Positions 35,818 to 43,595 of a stretch of DNA of 64,000 bases are shown here, in pieces; the stretch's first letter is position 1; each line of letters opens with the position of its first letter. The stretch comes from Cupriavidus agavae. GTDB lineage: Bacteria > Pseudomonadota > Gammaproteobacteria > Burkholderiales > Burkholderiaceae. The notes beneath the pieces were generated by a model that was given only the letters and a program-made list of their open reading frames with translations, had not been told where the DNA came from and made no database searches. The position numbers were made by a program, and so were the translations under genes. The stretch spans positions 62,001-126,000 of the forward strand of contig NZ_SGXM01000011.1 in NCBI RefSeq assembly GCF_004217045.1. The letters run 5' to 3'.

Positions 35818-36129
35818 ATGGCAGACCCGATGCGCGTTCGCGCCACCGAAAACGGCGGCGTCGTAGACGTCAAGATTCTGATGAAGCACGACATGGAGAC
35901 CGGCCAGCGCAAGGACGCCTCCGGCAAGACCGTGCCGGCCTGGCATATCCAGACCGTGACGGCGACGTACAAGGGCCGCGACGTCTTCCAGGCCCAGTTC
36001 GGCCCGGCCGTGTCGAAGGACCCGTTCCTGAACTTCAAGTTCAAGGGCGGCGCCAAGGGCGACAAGGTCACCGTGACCTGGGTCGACAACCGCGGCGACA
36101 AGCGTACCGACGAGGCCACCATCGCCTGA
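35818..36129 (+). CDS. soxZ: Thiosulfate oxidation carrier complex protein SoxZ
   Basis: A 103-residue beta-sandwich protein without signal peptide, exported as a passenger with SoxY in the family. Typical strings are VDVKILMKHDMETGQRKD, VPAWHIQTVTATYKGRDV and FLNFKFKGGAKGDKVTVTW. SoxZ holds SoxY and helps orient the GGCGG arm. AGGAGAAGC precedes ATG 35818. Confidence 0.95.
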   Translation: MADPMRVRATENGGVVDVKILMKHDMETGQRKDASGKTVPAWHIQTVTATYKGRDVFQAQFGPAVSKDPFLNFKFKGGAKGDKVTVTWVDNRGDKRTDEATIA

Positions 36130-36151
36130 TCCGGCGAAGCAAGGAAGCACT

Positions 36152-36610
36152 ATGCGGCGAGCATTCATTCGCGCCACGGCGGCACTGGCCGCCATCGGCC
36201 TCTCGGCCAGGGCATCGGCCCAGCAGGCGCCGGCACCCGCGTCCGGCGGCAAGGGCCGCGTCAAGGTGGTCTACCAGTTGTCCGAGGGCAACGACCAGGC
36301 CGTGCGGGCGATGTCCAACCTGCGCAACCACCTGAACGGCGCGCCCGACACGAAGATCGTGGTCGTGGCGTTCGGTTTCGGCGTGGATTTCCTGGTCGAA
36401 GGCGCCAAGGATGCGCGCGGCAACACGTTCGAGGCGCCCGTGGCGGCGCTGAGTTCGTCGGGCGTGGAGTTCCGCGTCTGCCGCAACACGCTGACCGCGC
36501 GCCGCATTTCCGAGCAGAACCTGCTGATGGACGCCAAGGTCGTGCAGGCCGGCGTGGTGGAAGTGGCCCGGCTGCAGTTCGAGGAAGGCTACGCCTACAT
36601 CAAGCCCTGA
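36152..36610 (+). CDS. Exported DsrE-family protein of the sox cluster
   Basis: A 152-residue protein with a Tat-like signal (MRRAFIRATAALAAIGLSARASA) and a DsrE/DsrF-like alpha/beta domain: VVYQLSEGNDQAVRAMSNLR, VVVAFGFGVDFL and a single mature cysteine in VEFRVCRNTLTARRIS, followed by AGVVEVARLQFEEGYAYI. DsrE-like proteins carry or transfer sulfur on that cysteine. A secreted version inside a sox operon suggests a periplasmic sulfur relay to or from SoxYZ; that is inference. Confidence 0.85.
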   Translation: MRRAFIRATAALAAIGLSARASAQQAPAPASGGKGRVKVVYQLSEGNDQAVRAMSNLRNHLNGAPDTKIVVVAFGFGVDFLVEGAKDARGNTFEAPVAALSSSGVEFRVCRNTLTARRISEQNLLMDAKVVQAGVVEVARLQFEEGYAYIKP

Positions 36611-36716
36611 CGCGCCACGCATGACAACCGGCAACGAGCCGCCGGTTCCGAACAAGACAGTGGTCCGCCCTGGCGCCAGACGGTGCCGGGGCGAGACGAC
36701 GAGGAGAAATGCCCCA

Positions 36717-37577
36717 ATGGTGACCGTTACCGAGCGCAGTGCTCGCAACTCCCGCCGCACCGCCACGGTGGCACTGGCCGCGCTGGCCACTGCCGCCGCC
36801 GCCGTGGCGGCCGCGCTGTCCGGCCCCGCGCTGGCCCAGGACAAGACCGCCGAGGAAATTGCCAAGTACCGCCAGATGCTGGCCGAAGGCAATCCGGCCG
36901 AGCTCTGGGAAGCTGCCGGCGAAGAGATGTGGAAGAAGCCGGCCGGCCCGAAGAACGCGTCGCTCGAACAGTGCGACCTCGGCAAGGGCCCGGGCGTGAC
37001 CAAGGGCGCCTACGCGGAACTGCCGCGCTACTTCGCCGATGCCGGCAAGGTAATGGACCTCGAACAGCGCCTGGCCTACTGCCGCGTGACGCTGCAGGGC
37101 CTGACGAAGGAAGAGGCCACGAAGAACCCGTTCTCGTCGGCCGGCAAGCCGTCGGAGATCGAGCGGCTGGCCGCCTTCGTGACCGGCGAGTCGCGCGGCG
37201 TGAAGATGAACGTCCAGTTGAAGCACGCCGAAGAGAAGCGCGTCTACGCGCTCGGCCAGAAGATGTTCTATTACCGTGGCGGCGCCTACGACTTTGCCTG
37301 CGCCACCTGCCACGCCGTGGACGGCCAGCGCATCCGGCTGCAGGACCTGCCGAACCTGATGACCGAGAAGGGCGCCCAGGCCGCTTACACCACGTGGCCG
37401 GCGTACCGGGTGTCGCAGGGCGAGGTGCGCACGATGCAGCACCGCCTCTACGACTGCCTGCGCCAGCAACGCTTCCCCGAACCGGCCTATGGCTCGGACG
37501 TGATCACCGCCCTGACGATGTTCCTGGCGAAGAACGCCAACGGCGGCACGTACGACGGCCCGAACATGAAGCGCTGA
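36717..37577 (+). CDS. soxA: SoxA, c-type cytochrome subunit of L-cysteine S-thiosulfotransferase
   Basis: SoxAX couples thiosulfate to the SoxY cysteine. The 286-residue protein has a signal peptide (about 15-42, ending ALA-QDK), two lone cysteines in the N-terminal domain (LEQCDLGKGPG, LAYCRVTLQG), one heme motif FACATCHAVDG near 195 and the cysteine of YDCLRQQRFPEP near 242, whose family counterpart is the heme-ligating persulfide. Only one CxxCH is present, so this is a monoheme SoxA whose first heme site is replaced by a probable disulfide. GAGGAG before ATG 36717 decides the start. Confidence 0.93.
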   Translation: MVTVTERSARNSRRTATVALAALATAAAAVAAALSGPALAQDKTAEEIAKYRQMLAEGNPAELWEAAGEEMWKKPAGPKNASLEQCDLGKGPGVTKGAYAELPRYFADAGKVMDLEQRLAYCRVTLQGLTKEEATKNPFSSAGKPSEIERLAAFVTGESRGVKMNVQLKHAEEKRVYALGQKMFYYRGGAYDFACATCHAVDGQRIRLQDLPNLMTEKGAQAAYTTWPAYRVSQGEVRTMQHRLYDCLRQQRFPEPAYGSDVITALTMFLAKNANGGTYDGPNMKR

Positions 37578-37593
37578 GCCCGGAGACAACAAC

Positions 37594-38253
37594 ATGAAAA
37601 CACTCCACAAGATGGCACTGGTGTCCGTCGCCGCGCTGGCACTGCTGGCAGGCGGCGCGCAGGCGCAAACGGCCGCGAAGGGCAAGGCCGAGAAGGTGGC
37701 CAGGGTCAGCGATGCCGACGTCCGCCAGCTGATCGAATCGTCGTTCACGTCGAAGGGACCGGCCACGGTCGAGGGCGTGATCAACCAGGACCCCACGCAG
37801 AAGGCTTGCAGCCAGTATCCCGATCGCACCCGCGTGCCGGCGGCGCTGGCCAAGAAGGTGGAAGCGGCCGAACTGAAGCAGGTCAAGTACCCGGCCGACA
37901 GCAACTTCATCGGCGACTGGAAGGAAGGCGAGAAGATCGCGCAGAACGGCCGGGGCATGCAGTTCACCGATCCGGTGGGCGGTACCAACGGCGCCAACTG
38001 CTACGCCTGCCACCAGCTGACCAAGGCGGAAATCTCGTTCGGCAATATCGGCCCGTCGCTGTACAACTACGGAAAACTGCGTGGCAACTCGCAGGAGGTG
38101 GTCAAGTACACGTGGGGCAAGATCTGGGATTCCAACGCCTACAGCGCGTGCTCGAACATGCCGCGCTTCGGCCACAAGGGCATCCTGACCGAACAGCAGA
38201 TCCGCGACGTGATGGCGCTGCTGCTGGATCCGGCCTCGCCGGTCAACCAGTAA
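37594..38253 (+). CDS. soxX: SoxX, c-type cytochrome subunit of L-cysteine S-thiosulfotransferase
   Basis: A 219-residue monoheme cytochrome with signal peptide (MALVSVAALALLAGGAQA), heme motif NGANCYACHQLTKAEI near 128-143, and axial Met in YSACSNMPRFGHKGILTE. GNIGPSLYNYGKLRGN is a standard SoxX string. It pairs with SoxA, 16 bases upstream. Its stop overlaps the start of the thioredoxin-like gene (TAATG). Confidence 0.93.
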   Translation: MKTLHKMALVSVAALALLAGGAQAQTAAKGKAEKVARVSDADVRQLIESSFTSKGPATVEGVINQDPTQKACSQYPDRTRVPAALAKKVEAAELKQVKYPADSNFIGDWKEGEKIAQNGRGMQFTDPVGGTNGANCYACHQLTKAEISFGNIGPSLYNYGKLRGNSQEVVKYTWGKIWDSNAYSACSNMPRFGHKGILTEQQIRDVMALLLDPASPVNQ

Positions 38254-38750
38254 TGGCAACGGCGGCGCGGCGGGCACGGGCCTGGCTGGCCGTCGCTGCG
38301 CTGGCCCTCGGCGCTGCCGCCGCGCAGGCGGCCGAGGTGGGCGATGCCATCCGCCTGCCCGACATCACACTGCTCGACGGCAGCACCGTACCCGCCTCGC
38401 ACTGGGCCGGCAAACCGGTGGTCGTCGAGTTCTGGGCCACGTGGTGTCCGTTCTGCGCGCTGCAGAATCCGCGGCTGCAGGCGCTCTACGACAAGACGCG
38501 CGGCACGAAGCTCCAGGTCCTGACGATCAGTATCGACCGCGATCCGCGCGAGGCGCAGACGTACGTGAAACAGCGCGGCTACACCTTCCCGGCGACCATG
38601 GATTCCGACGCGCTGCGCCGCGCGTTCGGCACCCGCCGGGGCCTGCCCGAACTCTATGTGCTGGACGGCAAGGGCCGCGTGGTGCAGAAGGAGGTTGGCG
38701 AGATGATCGACGACGACGTGGCGGCGCTGGCGCGCTACGCCAAGCCGTAG
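38253..38750 (+). CDS. TlpA/SoxW-like periplasmic thioredoxin
   Basis: A 165-residue exported thioredoxin-fold protein: signal peptide about 1-27, then PVVVEFWATWCPFCALQNPR with the CxxC at about 68-71, DRDPREAQTYVKQRGYTF, and the cis-proline region RRGLPELYVLD. SoxW-type thioredoxins keep SoxYZ cysteines or sox cytochrome thiols reduced. Translational coupling to soxX and its place before soxB support a Sox role. Confidence 0.88.
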   Translation: MATAARRARAWLAVAALALGAAAAQAAEVGDAIRLPDITLLDGSTVPASHWAGKPVVVEFWATWCPFCALQNPRLQALYDKTRGTKLQVLTISIDRDPREAQTYVKQRGYTFPATMDSDALRRAFGTRRGLPELYVLDGKGRVVQKEVGEMIDDDVAALARYAKP

Positions 38751-38780
38751 GCAGCGCCCCCTTACTCAACGGATAACAGC

Positions 38781-40505
38781 ATGAACCGACGCGAGTTCCT
38801 GCAGGTGCTGGCCGTGGCCGGCGCCGGAGGCATGGCATTTCCGGGCAGCGACGCCCAGGCAGCGCAGGCGGCCGACCGGCTCTACGACGTGCCGCGCTTC
38901 GGCAACGTCCACCTGCTGCACTTCACCGACTGCCACGCGCAGCTGAACCCGGTGCACTTCCGCGAGCCGAGCGTCAACCTGGGCGTGGGCGAATGGGCCG
39001 GCAAGCCGCCGCACCTCGTCGGGCAGGCGTTCCTGCGCCAGTACGGCATCGCGCCGGGCAGCGCCGCCGCGCACGCATTCACCTATCTCGACTTCACCGA
39101 GGCGGCGCGGCGCTACGGCAAGGTGGGCGGCTTCGCGCACCTTGCCACGCTGGTGCGGCGCATGAAGGCCAGCCGCCCTGGCGCGCTGCTGCTGGACGGC
39201 GGCGACACCTGGCAGGGCTCCGCCACGGCGCTGTGGACCAAGGGGCAGGACATGGTCGATGCCGCGCTGCTGCTCGGCGTGGACGTGATGACGCCGCACT
39301 GGGAAATGACGCTCGGCGCCGAGCGCGTGAAGCAGATCGTCGATAACGACTTCAAGGGGCGGGTGTCGTTCCTGGCGCAGAACGTCAAGACCAACGACTT
39401 CGGCGACCCGGTTTTCGACCCCTACGTGATTCGCGAGATGAACGGCGTGCCGGTGGCCATCATCGGCCAGGCGTTCCCGTACACCCCGATCGCCAACCCG
39501 CGCTACTTTGTGCCGGACTGGACGTTCGGCATCCAGGAGGAAAACCTCCAGCAGGTGATCGACGAGGCGCGCGGCAAGGGCGCGCAGGCGGTGGTGCTGT
39601 TGTCGCACAACGGCATGGACGTGGACCTGAAGCTCGCCTCGCGCGTGCGCGGCCTCGACGCCATCCTCGGCGGCCATACCCATGACGGCGTACCGGCCCC
39701 GGTGCCCGTGAAGAACGCCGGCGGCGTGACGCTGGTGACCAACGCGGGCTCCAACGGCAAGTTCCTCGGCGTGCTCGACTTCGACGTCCGCAACGGCAAG
39801 GTGGCCGATTTCCGGTACAAGCTGCTGCCGGTCTTCGCCAACTACCTGAGCGCCGATCCGCAGATGGACGCGCTGATCCGCAAGGTGCGTGCACCCTACG
39901 AATCGAAACTCGGCGAAGTACTAGCCGTGAACCGTGGCCTGCTGTACCGGCGTGGCAATTTCAACGGCACCTTCGACCAGTTGATCCTGGACGGCCTCAT
40001 GGCCGTCCAGGACGCCGAGATCGCATTTTCGCCAGGTTTCCGCTGGGGCACGACGCTGCTGCCCGGCCAGCCCATCACGATGGAAGCGCTGATGGACCAG
40101 ACCGCCATCACCTATCCGTACACCACGGTCACGCAGATGTCCGGCACCACGATCAAGACCGTGCTCGAAGACGTGGCCGACAACCTGTTCAACCCGGACC
40201 CGTACTACCAGCAGGGCGGCGACATGGTGCGCGTAGGCGGCCTGCAGTACACCATCGACCCCACCCGCCCGATGGGCCAGCGGATCACCGGGATGCGCCT
40301 CGCCGGCCGCCCCATCGACGCCGGCAAGACCTACAAGGTAGCCGGCTGGGCCCCCGTCGCCGAGGAAGCCCGCCAGACCGGCGGCCCCCCGATCTGGGAC
40401 GTAATGGCCCAATGGCTGCGCGCCAGCAAGGAAGTCAGCGCCCGCCCCCTGAACCTGCCAACCGTCCGCGGTATGCCCGGCAACCCCGGCATGGCACCCG
40501 CCTGA
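38781..40505 (+). CDS. soxB: Thiosulfohydrolase SoxB
   Basis: SoxB removes the terminal sulfone of SoxY-bound intermediates as sulfate, using two Mn ions. The 574-residue protein has a Tat signal (MNRREFLQVLAVAGAGG), the metallophosphoesterase motifs LLHFTDCHAQLNP, LLDGGDTWQGSATAL, HWEMTLG, LLSHNGMDVD and ILGGHTHDG, and a 5'-nucleotidase C-terminal domain. It is the last gene of the sox run. soxCD, which normally lies near, is not seen on either side within the window. Confidence 0.96.
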   Translation: MNRREFLQVLAVAGAGGMAFPGSDAQAAQAADRLYDVPRFGNVHLLHFTDCHAQLNPVHFREPSVNLGVGEWAGKPPHLVGQAFLRQYGIAPGSAAAHAFTYLDFTEAARRYGKVGGFAHLATLVRRMKASRPGALLLDGGDTWQGSATALWTKGQDMVDAALLLGVDVMTPHWEMTLGAERVKQIVDNDFKGRVSFLAQNVKTNDFGDPVFDPYVIREMNGVPVAIIGQAFPYTPIANPRYFVPDWTFGIQEENLQQVIDEARGKGAQAVVLLSHNGMDVDLKLASRVRGLDAILGGHTHDGVPAPVPVKNAGGVTLVTNAGSNGKFLGVLDFDVRNGKVADFRYKLLPVFANYLSADPQMDALIRKVRAPYESKLGEVLAVNRGLLYRRGNFNGTFDQLILDGLMAVQDAEIAFSPGFRWGTTLLPGQPITMEALMDQTAITYPYTTVTQMSGTTIKTVLEDVADNLFNPDPYYQQGGDMVRVGGLQYTIDPTRPMGQRITGMRLAGRPIDAGKTYKVAGWAPVAEEARQTGGPPIWDVMAQWLRASKEVSARPLNLPTVRGMPGNPGMAPA

Positions 40506-40583
40506 CCGGGGTTTGACCCAACCCCCGATGTTGGTTCCAAGCGATTGAAAGGCCGCACGGACTTCGGCTAGAATCAACCGCAA

Positions 40584-40659
40584 GGGCCGATAGCTCAGCT
40601 GGGAGAGCGCTGCGTTCGCAATGCAGAGGTCGGGAGTTCGATCCTCCTTCGGTCCACCA
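40584..40659 (+). tRNA. tRNA-Ala (anticodon CGC), CCA encoded
   Basis: A 76-base cloverleaf: acceptor GGGCCGA/TCGGTCC, D-arm TAGCTCAGCTGGGAGAGC, anticodon stem CTGCG/TGCAG around loop TTCGCAA, T-arm GGGAGTTCGATCCTCC, discriminator A and CCA. CGC reads the alanine codon GCG. It lies 78 bases after soxB on the same strand, followed by a terminator. Confidence 0.93.
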
Positions 40660-40674
40660 GGATTTTCCTTGTAG

Positions 40675-40710
40675 AACAACGCACTACGTCTCGCGATGTA
40701 GTGCGTTGTT
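40675..40710 (+). terminator. Rho-independent terminator after tRNA-Ala
   Basis: AACAACGCACTAC, a 10-nt loop, GTAGTGCGTTGTT and then TTGCTTT: 13 perfect pairs beginning 16 bases after the tRNA. Confidence 0.85.
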
Positions 40711-40775
40711 TTGCTTTGGGCACGGGTACTTGGCCCGTCCGTAGCAATCAAACGGGAATTTGCCTCGTGCGCGGA

Positions 40776-41438
40776 TCAGCGCCATCGAATCGGCCGCTCA
40801 AGTACGAAGTTGTCAGCACGGGTTACGGACATCGGCAACTGCGACTTGCGCAGGTTCGACTCGCCGATGGTGAAATTGCCATGCGCCGCGCTCTTGAGTT
40901 CGCAGGAATGCCGTCCTGGCGGAAAAGCGATGATCAGGCGCTTGTCGGGATACTGGCTGCGCAGGCTTTTCAACGGCGTAGTCAGATCGCTGTCCCCGGA
41001 TACCAGGATTGCCGTGTCAAACCTGTCATGGACGGCGTCCAACATCATCTGGACGGCGATGTTCACATCGGTCATCTTTTCCTCGTACTCCACCCAGCGG
41101 GCGCCGCACTCATGACAGCGCTTCTTTTTCTCGAGATAGTGGCCTAGATGGGTATGCAGATTCGGGCGAGTACCAAGTGCTTCGAGGTATAGCGCTTGCC
41201 GCTGCACCGTTCCGGCGTTGGTAGCCGTGACGCGAAGGCGTGACGTAAAGTAGTGAACGCCATCCAACTGCTGATCCGGCTTCATGAGGAGCGATGCCAG
41301 GGCGCACAGGTCCAGCCAATAGTATTTTCGCCATCCTTTGCTTCGCAAACCGAAGTAAAGATTGAATCCGTCGACATACATCAAGACACGGCGCTGATTC
41401 GCGTGGCCGCAGCATTGACACTGTTCGTGCCCCGGCAT
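40776..41438 (-). CDS. NYN-domain (PIN-like) RNase with cysteine motifs
   Basis: About 220 residues with a NYN nuclease fold. RRVLMYVDGFNLYFGLRSKGW carries the first Asp, MTDVNIAVQMMLDAV the middle acidic residues and FDTAILVSGDSDLTTPLKSL the final D-x-D pair. A CHECG pair interrupts the fold near residue 115, and EQCQCCGHAN precedes it, so zinc binding is possible. ATG 41438 is chosen to keep the N-terminal cysteines; ATG or TTG just before MYVDGFN is possible. Composition is visibly less GC-rich than neighbours. It lies next to a tRNA gene and two tandem hairpins and looks like accessory DNA. Substrate unknown. Confidence 0.75.
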   Translation of the reverse strand: MPGHEQCQCCGHANQRRVLMYVDGFNLYFGLRSKGWRKYYWLDLCALASLLMKPDQQLDGVHYFTSRLRVTATNAGTVQRQALYLEALGTRPNLHTHLGHYLEKKKRCHECGARWVEYEEKMTDVNIAVQMMLDAVHDRFDTAILVSGDSDLTTPLKSLRSQYPDKRLIIAFPPGRHSCELKSAAHGNFTIGESNLRKSQLPMSVTRADNFVLERPIRWR

Positions 41439-41459
41439 ACCCTTTTGCACATCAACCCC

Positions 41460-41480
41460 GCCGGAGATCGCATCTCCGGC
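41460..41480. repeat. Perfect hairpin upstream of the NYN gene
   Basis: GCCGGAGAT, loop CGC, ATCTCCGGC. It lies 22 bases before the NYN start and directly before a second hairpin with a T-run. Confidence 0.65.
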
Positions 41481-41483
41481 CCG

Positions 41484-41512
41484 ACGCCTCCCTCGTGGAG
41501 GCGTTTCTTTTT
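41484..41512 (+). terminator. Orphan Rho-independent terminator
   Basis: ACGCCTCC, loop CTCGT, GGAGGCGT then TTCTTTTTG on the plus strand. No plus-strand gene ends here, so it may end a short untranslated RNA or a transcript antisense to the NYN gene. Confidence 0.7.
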
Positions 41513-41699
41513 GTGGCCTCGATCTTGCAATGGCATCGTCATCGCATGTCGAAAGTTGACTGGCATCTCGCACGCTCGCTCCTGTTCGCTTCGAACGGGC
41601 AGCTTAGAAGCCCCATTCCCTACAGGAAATAAGACGAATCGTATTTCGTCGGGAAAGTGATAACGTGTGGAGCTTCGCCAGTCACATCGCACAGCCCCG

Positions 41700-42605
41700 A
41701 TGTCCGCTTCCCCATCCCCCACCCCCGAAGCCCGCCACCTCGCCGGCCGTCGTTCGACGCTTGTCAGTGTCTTCGTCAACATCGCCCTGACCATCGCGCA
41801 GGGGACCATCGGCGTCATCGCCGGGTCGCAGGCGCTGGTGGCTGACGCGTTGCACTCGTTGTCCGATCTGGTGTCCGATTTCGTGGTGCTGTTTGCTGGT
41901 CATCACAGTCGGAAGGACGCCGATCACGATCATCCGTATGGGCATCAGCGGTTCGAGACGGCGGCGTCGCTGGCGTTGGGGGTGCTGCTGCTGTCGGTGG
42001 GTGCCGGGATGTTGTGGGCGGCGGTAGGCAAGATCCAGCATCCCGGCGGTGGGGAACCGGTGCAGGCGGTGGCGTTGTGGGTGGCGCTGGGCGCGCTGGC
42101 GTCGAAGGAGTTGCTGTTCCGGTACATGCTGCGCGTGGCGGAGCGGGTGCGGTCGAGCATGCTGGTGGCCAATGCGTGGCATGCGCGCTCCGATGCGGCG
42201 TCGTCGCTGGTGGTGGCGTTGGGGATTGGCGGCAACCTGCTCGGGTACCACGTGCTTGATCCGGTGGCGGCGATCGTGGTGGGGTTGATGGTGTCGCGGA
42301 TGGGGCTGCAGTTTGGCTGGGATGCGATGAACGACCTGATGGATCGCGCCGCCGACGCGGACGTTGTGGAGGAATTACGATCCGCGATGCTCGGGACGCC
42401 GGGGCTGCTGGGCCTGCATGATCTGAAGACGCGCAAGATGGGCGATCTGATCCTGGTGGACGTGCATCTGGAGATTCAGGCCGATCTGACCGTCGAGCAG
42501 GGGCATGCCATTGCCACCGAGGCGCGGCGCCGGGCGATGGTGCGCGATGACGTGCTCAACGTGATGACGCACGTCGATCCGGTACGGCGGCCGGCGGCGG
42601 GCTAG
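41700..42605 (+). CDS. Cation diffusion facilitator (Zn/Fe/Mn-type efflux protein)
   Basis: A 301-residue CDF protein with six membrane helices and a cytoplasmic C-terminal domain. The transport site is shown by VADALHSLSDLVSDFV in helix 2 and WHARSDAASSLVV in helix 5; a short HDHPYGHQRFET lies after helix 2. It exports divalent metal in exchange for protons. It lacks the long His loop of ZnT/CzcD and the sequence is closer to FieF/MamM-like members. ATG 41700 lacks an evident ribosome site; GTG 41667 would add eleven residues. Confidence 0.88.
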   Translation: MSASPSPTPEARHLAGRRSTLVSVFVNIALTIAQGTIGVIAGSQALVADALHSLSDLVSDFVVLFAGHHSRKDADHDHPYGHQRFETAASLALGVLLLSVGAGMLWAAVGKIQHPGGGEPVQAVALWVALGALASKELLFRYMLRVAERVRSSMLVANAWHARSDAASSLVVALGIGGNLLGYHVLDPVAAIVVGLMVSRMGLQFGWDAMNDLMDRAADADVVEELRSAMLGTPGLLGLHDLKTRKMGDLILVDVHLEIQADLTVEQGHAIATEARRRAMVRDDVLNVMTHVDPVRRPAAG

Positions 42606-42612
42606 GAGCGGG

Positions 42613-43242
42613 TCAGCGCAGGTCGCTGCGCCGGTACAGGCTCAGGCCCACCGCCAGGAACGCCAGCATGCCGGCACAGCCCCGGTTGATCCATTGCACG
42701 GCGCGGCCGGACAAACTGCGCACCGCGTGGCGGCCGCCGAAGGCGTAGATCGCCATCATCAGGATGTCCATCAGCGCGGCCACCACGGCGAGGATCGCGT
42801 ACTGGAGCGCCACCGGTTTGTCGGCGTGGACGAACTGGGGCACGAACGCCGAGGTGAACAGGATGGCCTTGGGGTTCGATACGGCCACGAACAGCGCGCG
42901 CAGGAAGGCGGCGCGGCCGCTTGCTGACGAGGCATCGGTGGTGGCCACCAGCGCATGGGTGGGCGCGCGCCATATCGCCACGGCGAGGTAGAGCAGGTAG
43001 GCCGCGCCGATCCACTTGATGGCCGAGAACAGCAGTTCCGAAGCCTGGAGCACCGCGCCGAGGCCGCAGCCGACCGCGCCGATCAGGATCAGGTCCGCCA
43101 GCGCCGCGCCGGCGATGCCGCAGGCGGTGACGCGCACCGGCCGCGTGGCGCCGTTGCTCAGGGCCAGCAGCATGGTCGGGCCGGGCGTCACCATCACGGT
43201 GGCGACGGCGACGAGGTAGAGGAACAGGGTTGTGGTGTCCAT
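42613..43242 (-). CDS. LysE/RhtB-family amino acid exporter
   Basis: A 209-residue six-helix exporter. VMVTPGPTMLLALSNGATRP is the family signature near the N-terminus, with FSAIKWIGAAYLLYLAVAIW and FVAVSNPKAILFTSAFVPQF typical of RhtB-like members. Substrate cannot be told (homoserine, threonine or other). It converges on the CDF gene with 7 bases between stops. Its upstream region contains the GTATAC palindromes. Confidence 0.88.
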   Translation of the reverse strand: MDTTTLFLYLVAVATVMVTPGPTMLLALSNGATRPVRVTACGIAGAALADLILIGAVGCGLGAVLQASELLFSAIKWIGAAYLLYLAVAIWRAPTHALVATTDASSASGRAAFLRALFVAVSNPKAILFTSAFVPQFVHADKPVALQYAILAVVAALMDILMMAIYAFGGRHAVRSLSGRAVQWINRGCAGMLAFLAVGLSLYRRSDLR

Positions 43243-43595
43243 GGACGGCTCCGCAGCGGCAAGCCGCCAGTGTGAACCCATGCGGCGCCTGTGGACAACC
43301 CCGTGCACAAGCCTGTGATGGGGATGGGGGCGGCCTGTGGGGCCGCTGTGGGACGTATACGTACAACTTCGCCGGTATACCGGCGCGCCGCCAGCAGCGG
43401 GCCGGGTTGCCCACCGCTGTCCACGTATGCCCCGTGCGCTTGGCCCTACGGTTATCTTTTTCGCAAGTATCTGATCAGAAAGGGAAAAAGATGGTTATCC
43501 ACCGCCAGGCATTGGTGTTAACCATTACTACTACTATTTATGTATACGTAAACAGTGACGTAAACCGTATACGGACTGTTGCGCGGGCAGGAAAA
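43243..43595. other. Intergenic region upstream of lysE with repeated GTATAC palindromes
   Basis: No gene is supported in this 353-base stretch. Its right half is AT-rich and very different from the genome background. The four GTATAC sites are listed separately. GTGGACAAC, GTGCACAAG and GGTTATCCACC are DnaA-box-like but imperfect. Confidence 0.5.
43353..43572. promoter_or_regulatory. Four GTATAC-centred palindromes
   Basis: ACGTATACGT at 43353-43362, CGCCGGTATACCGGCG at 43370-43385, GTATAC at 43542 and GTATAC at 43567. The last two also form an inverted pair (GTATACG and CGTATAC, 17 bases apart) with the direct repeat ACGTAAAC between. They look like operator copies for a regulator acting on lysE. 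Confidence 0.5.

Noticed and set aside
40584..41700. Integrated island with attachment repeats at tRNA-Ala
   Set aside because: I found no repeat of the tRNA 3' end and no integrase in the following kilobases.
43285..43510. Second DnaA-box cluster
   Set aside because: GTGGACAAC, GTGCACAAG and GGTTATCCACC each deviate from the consensus and vary in orientation; not convincing.
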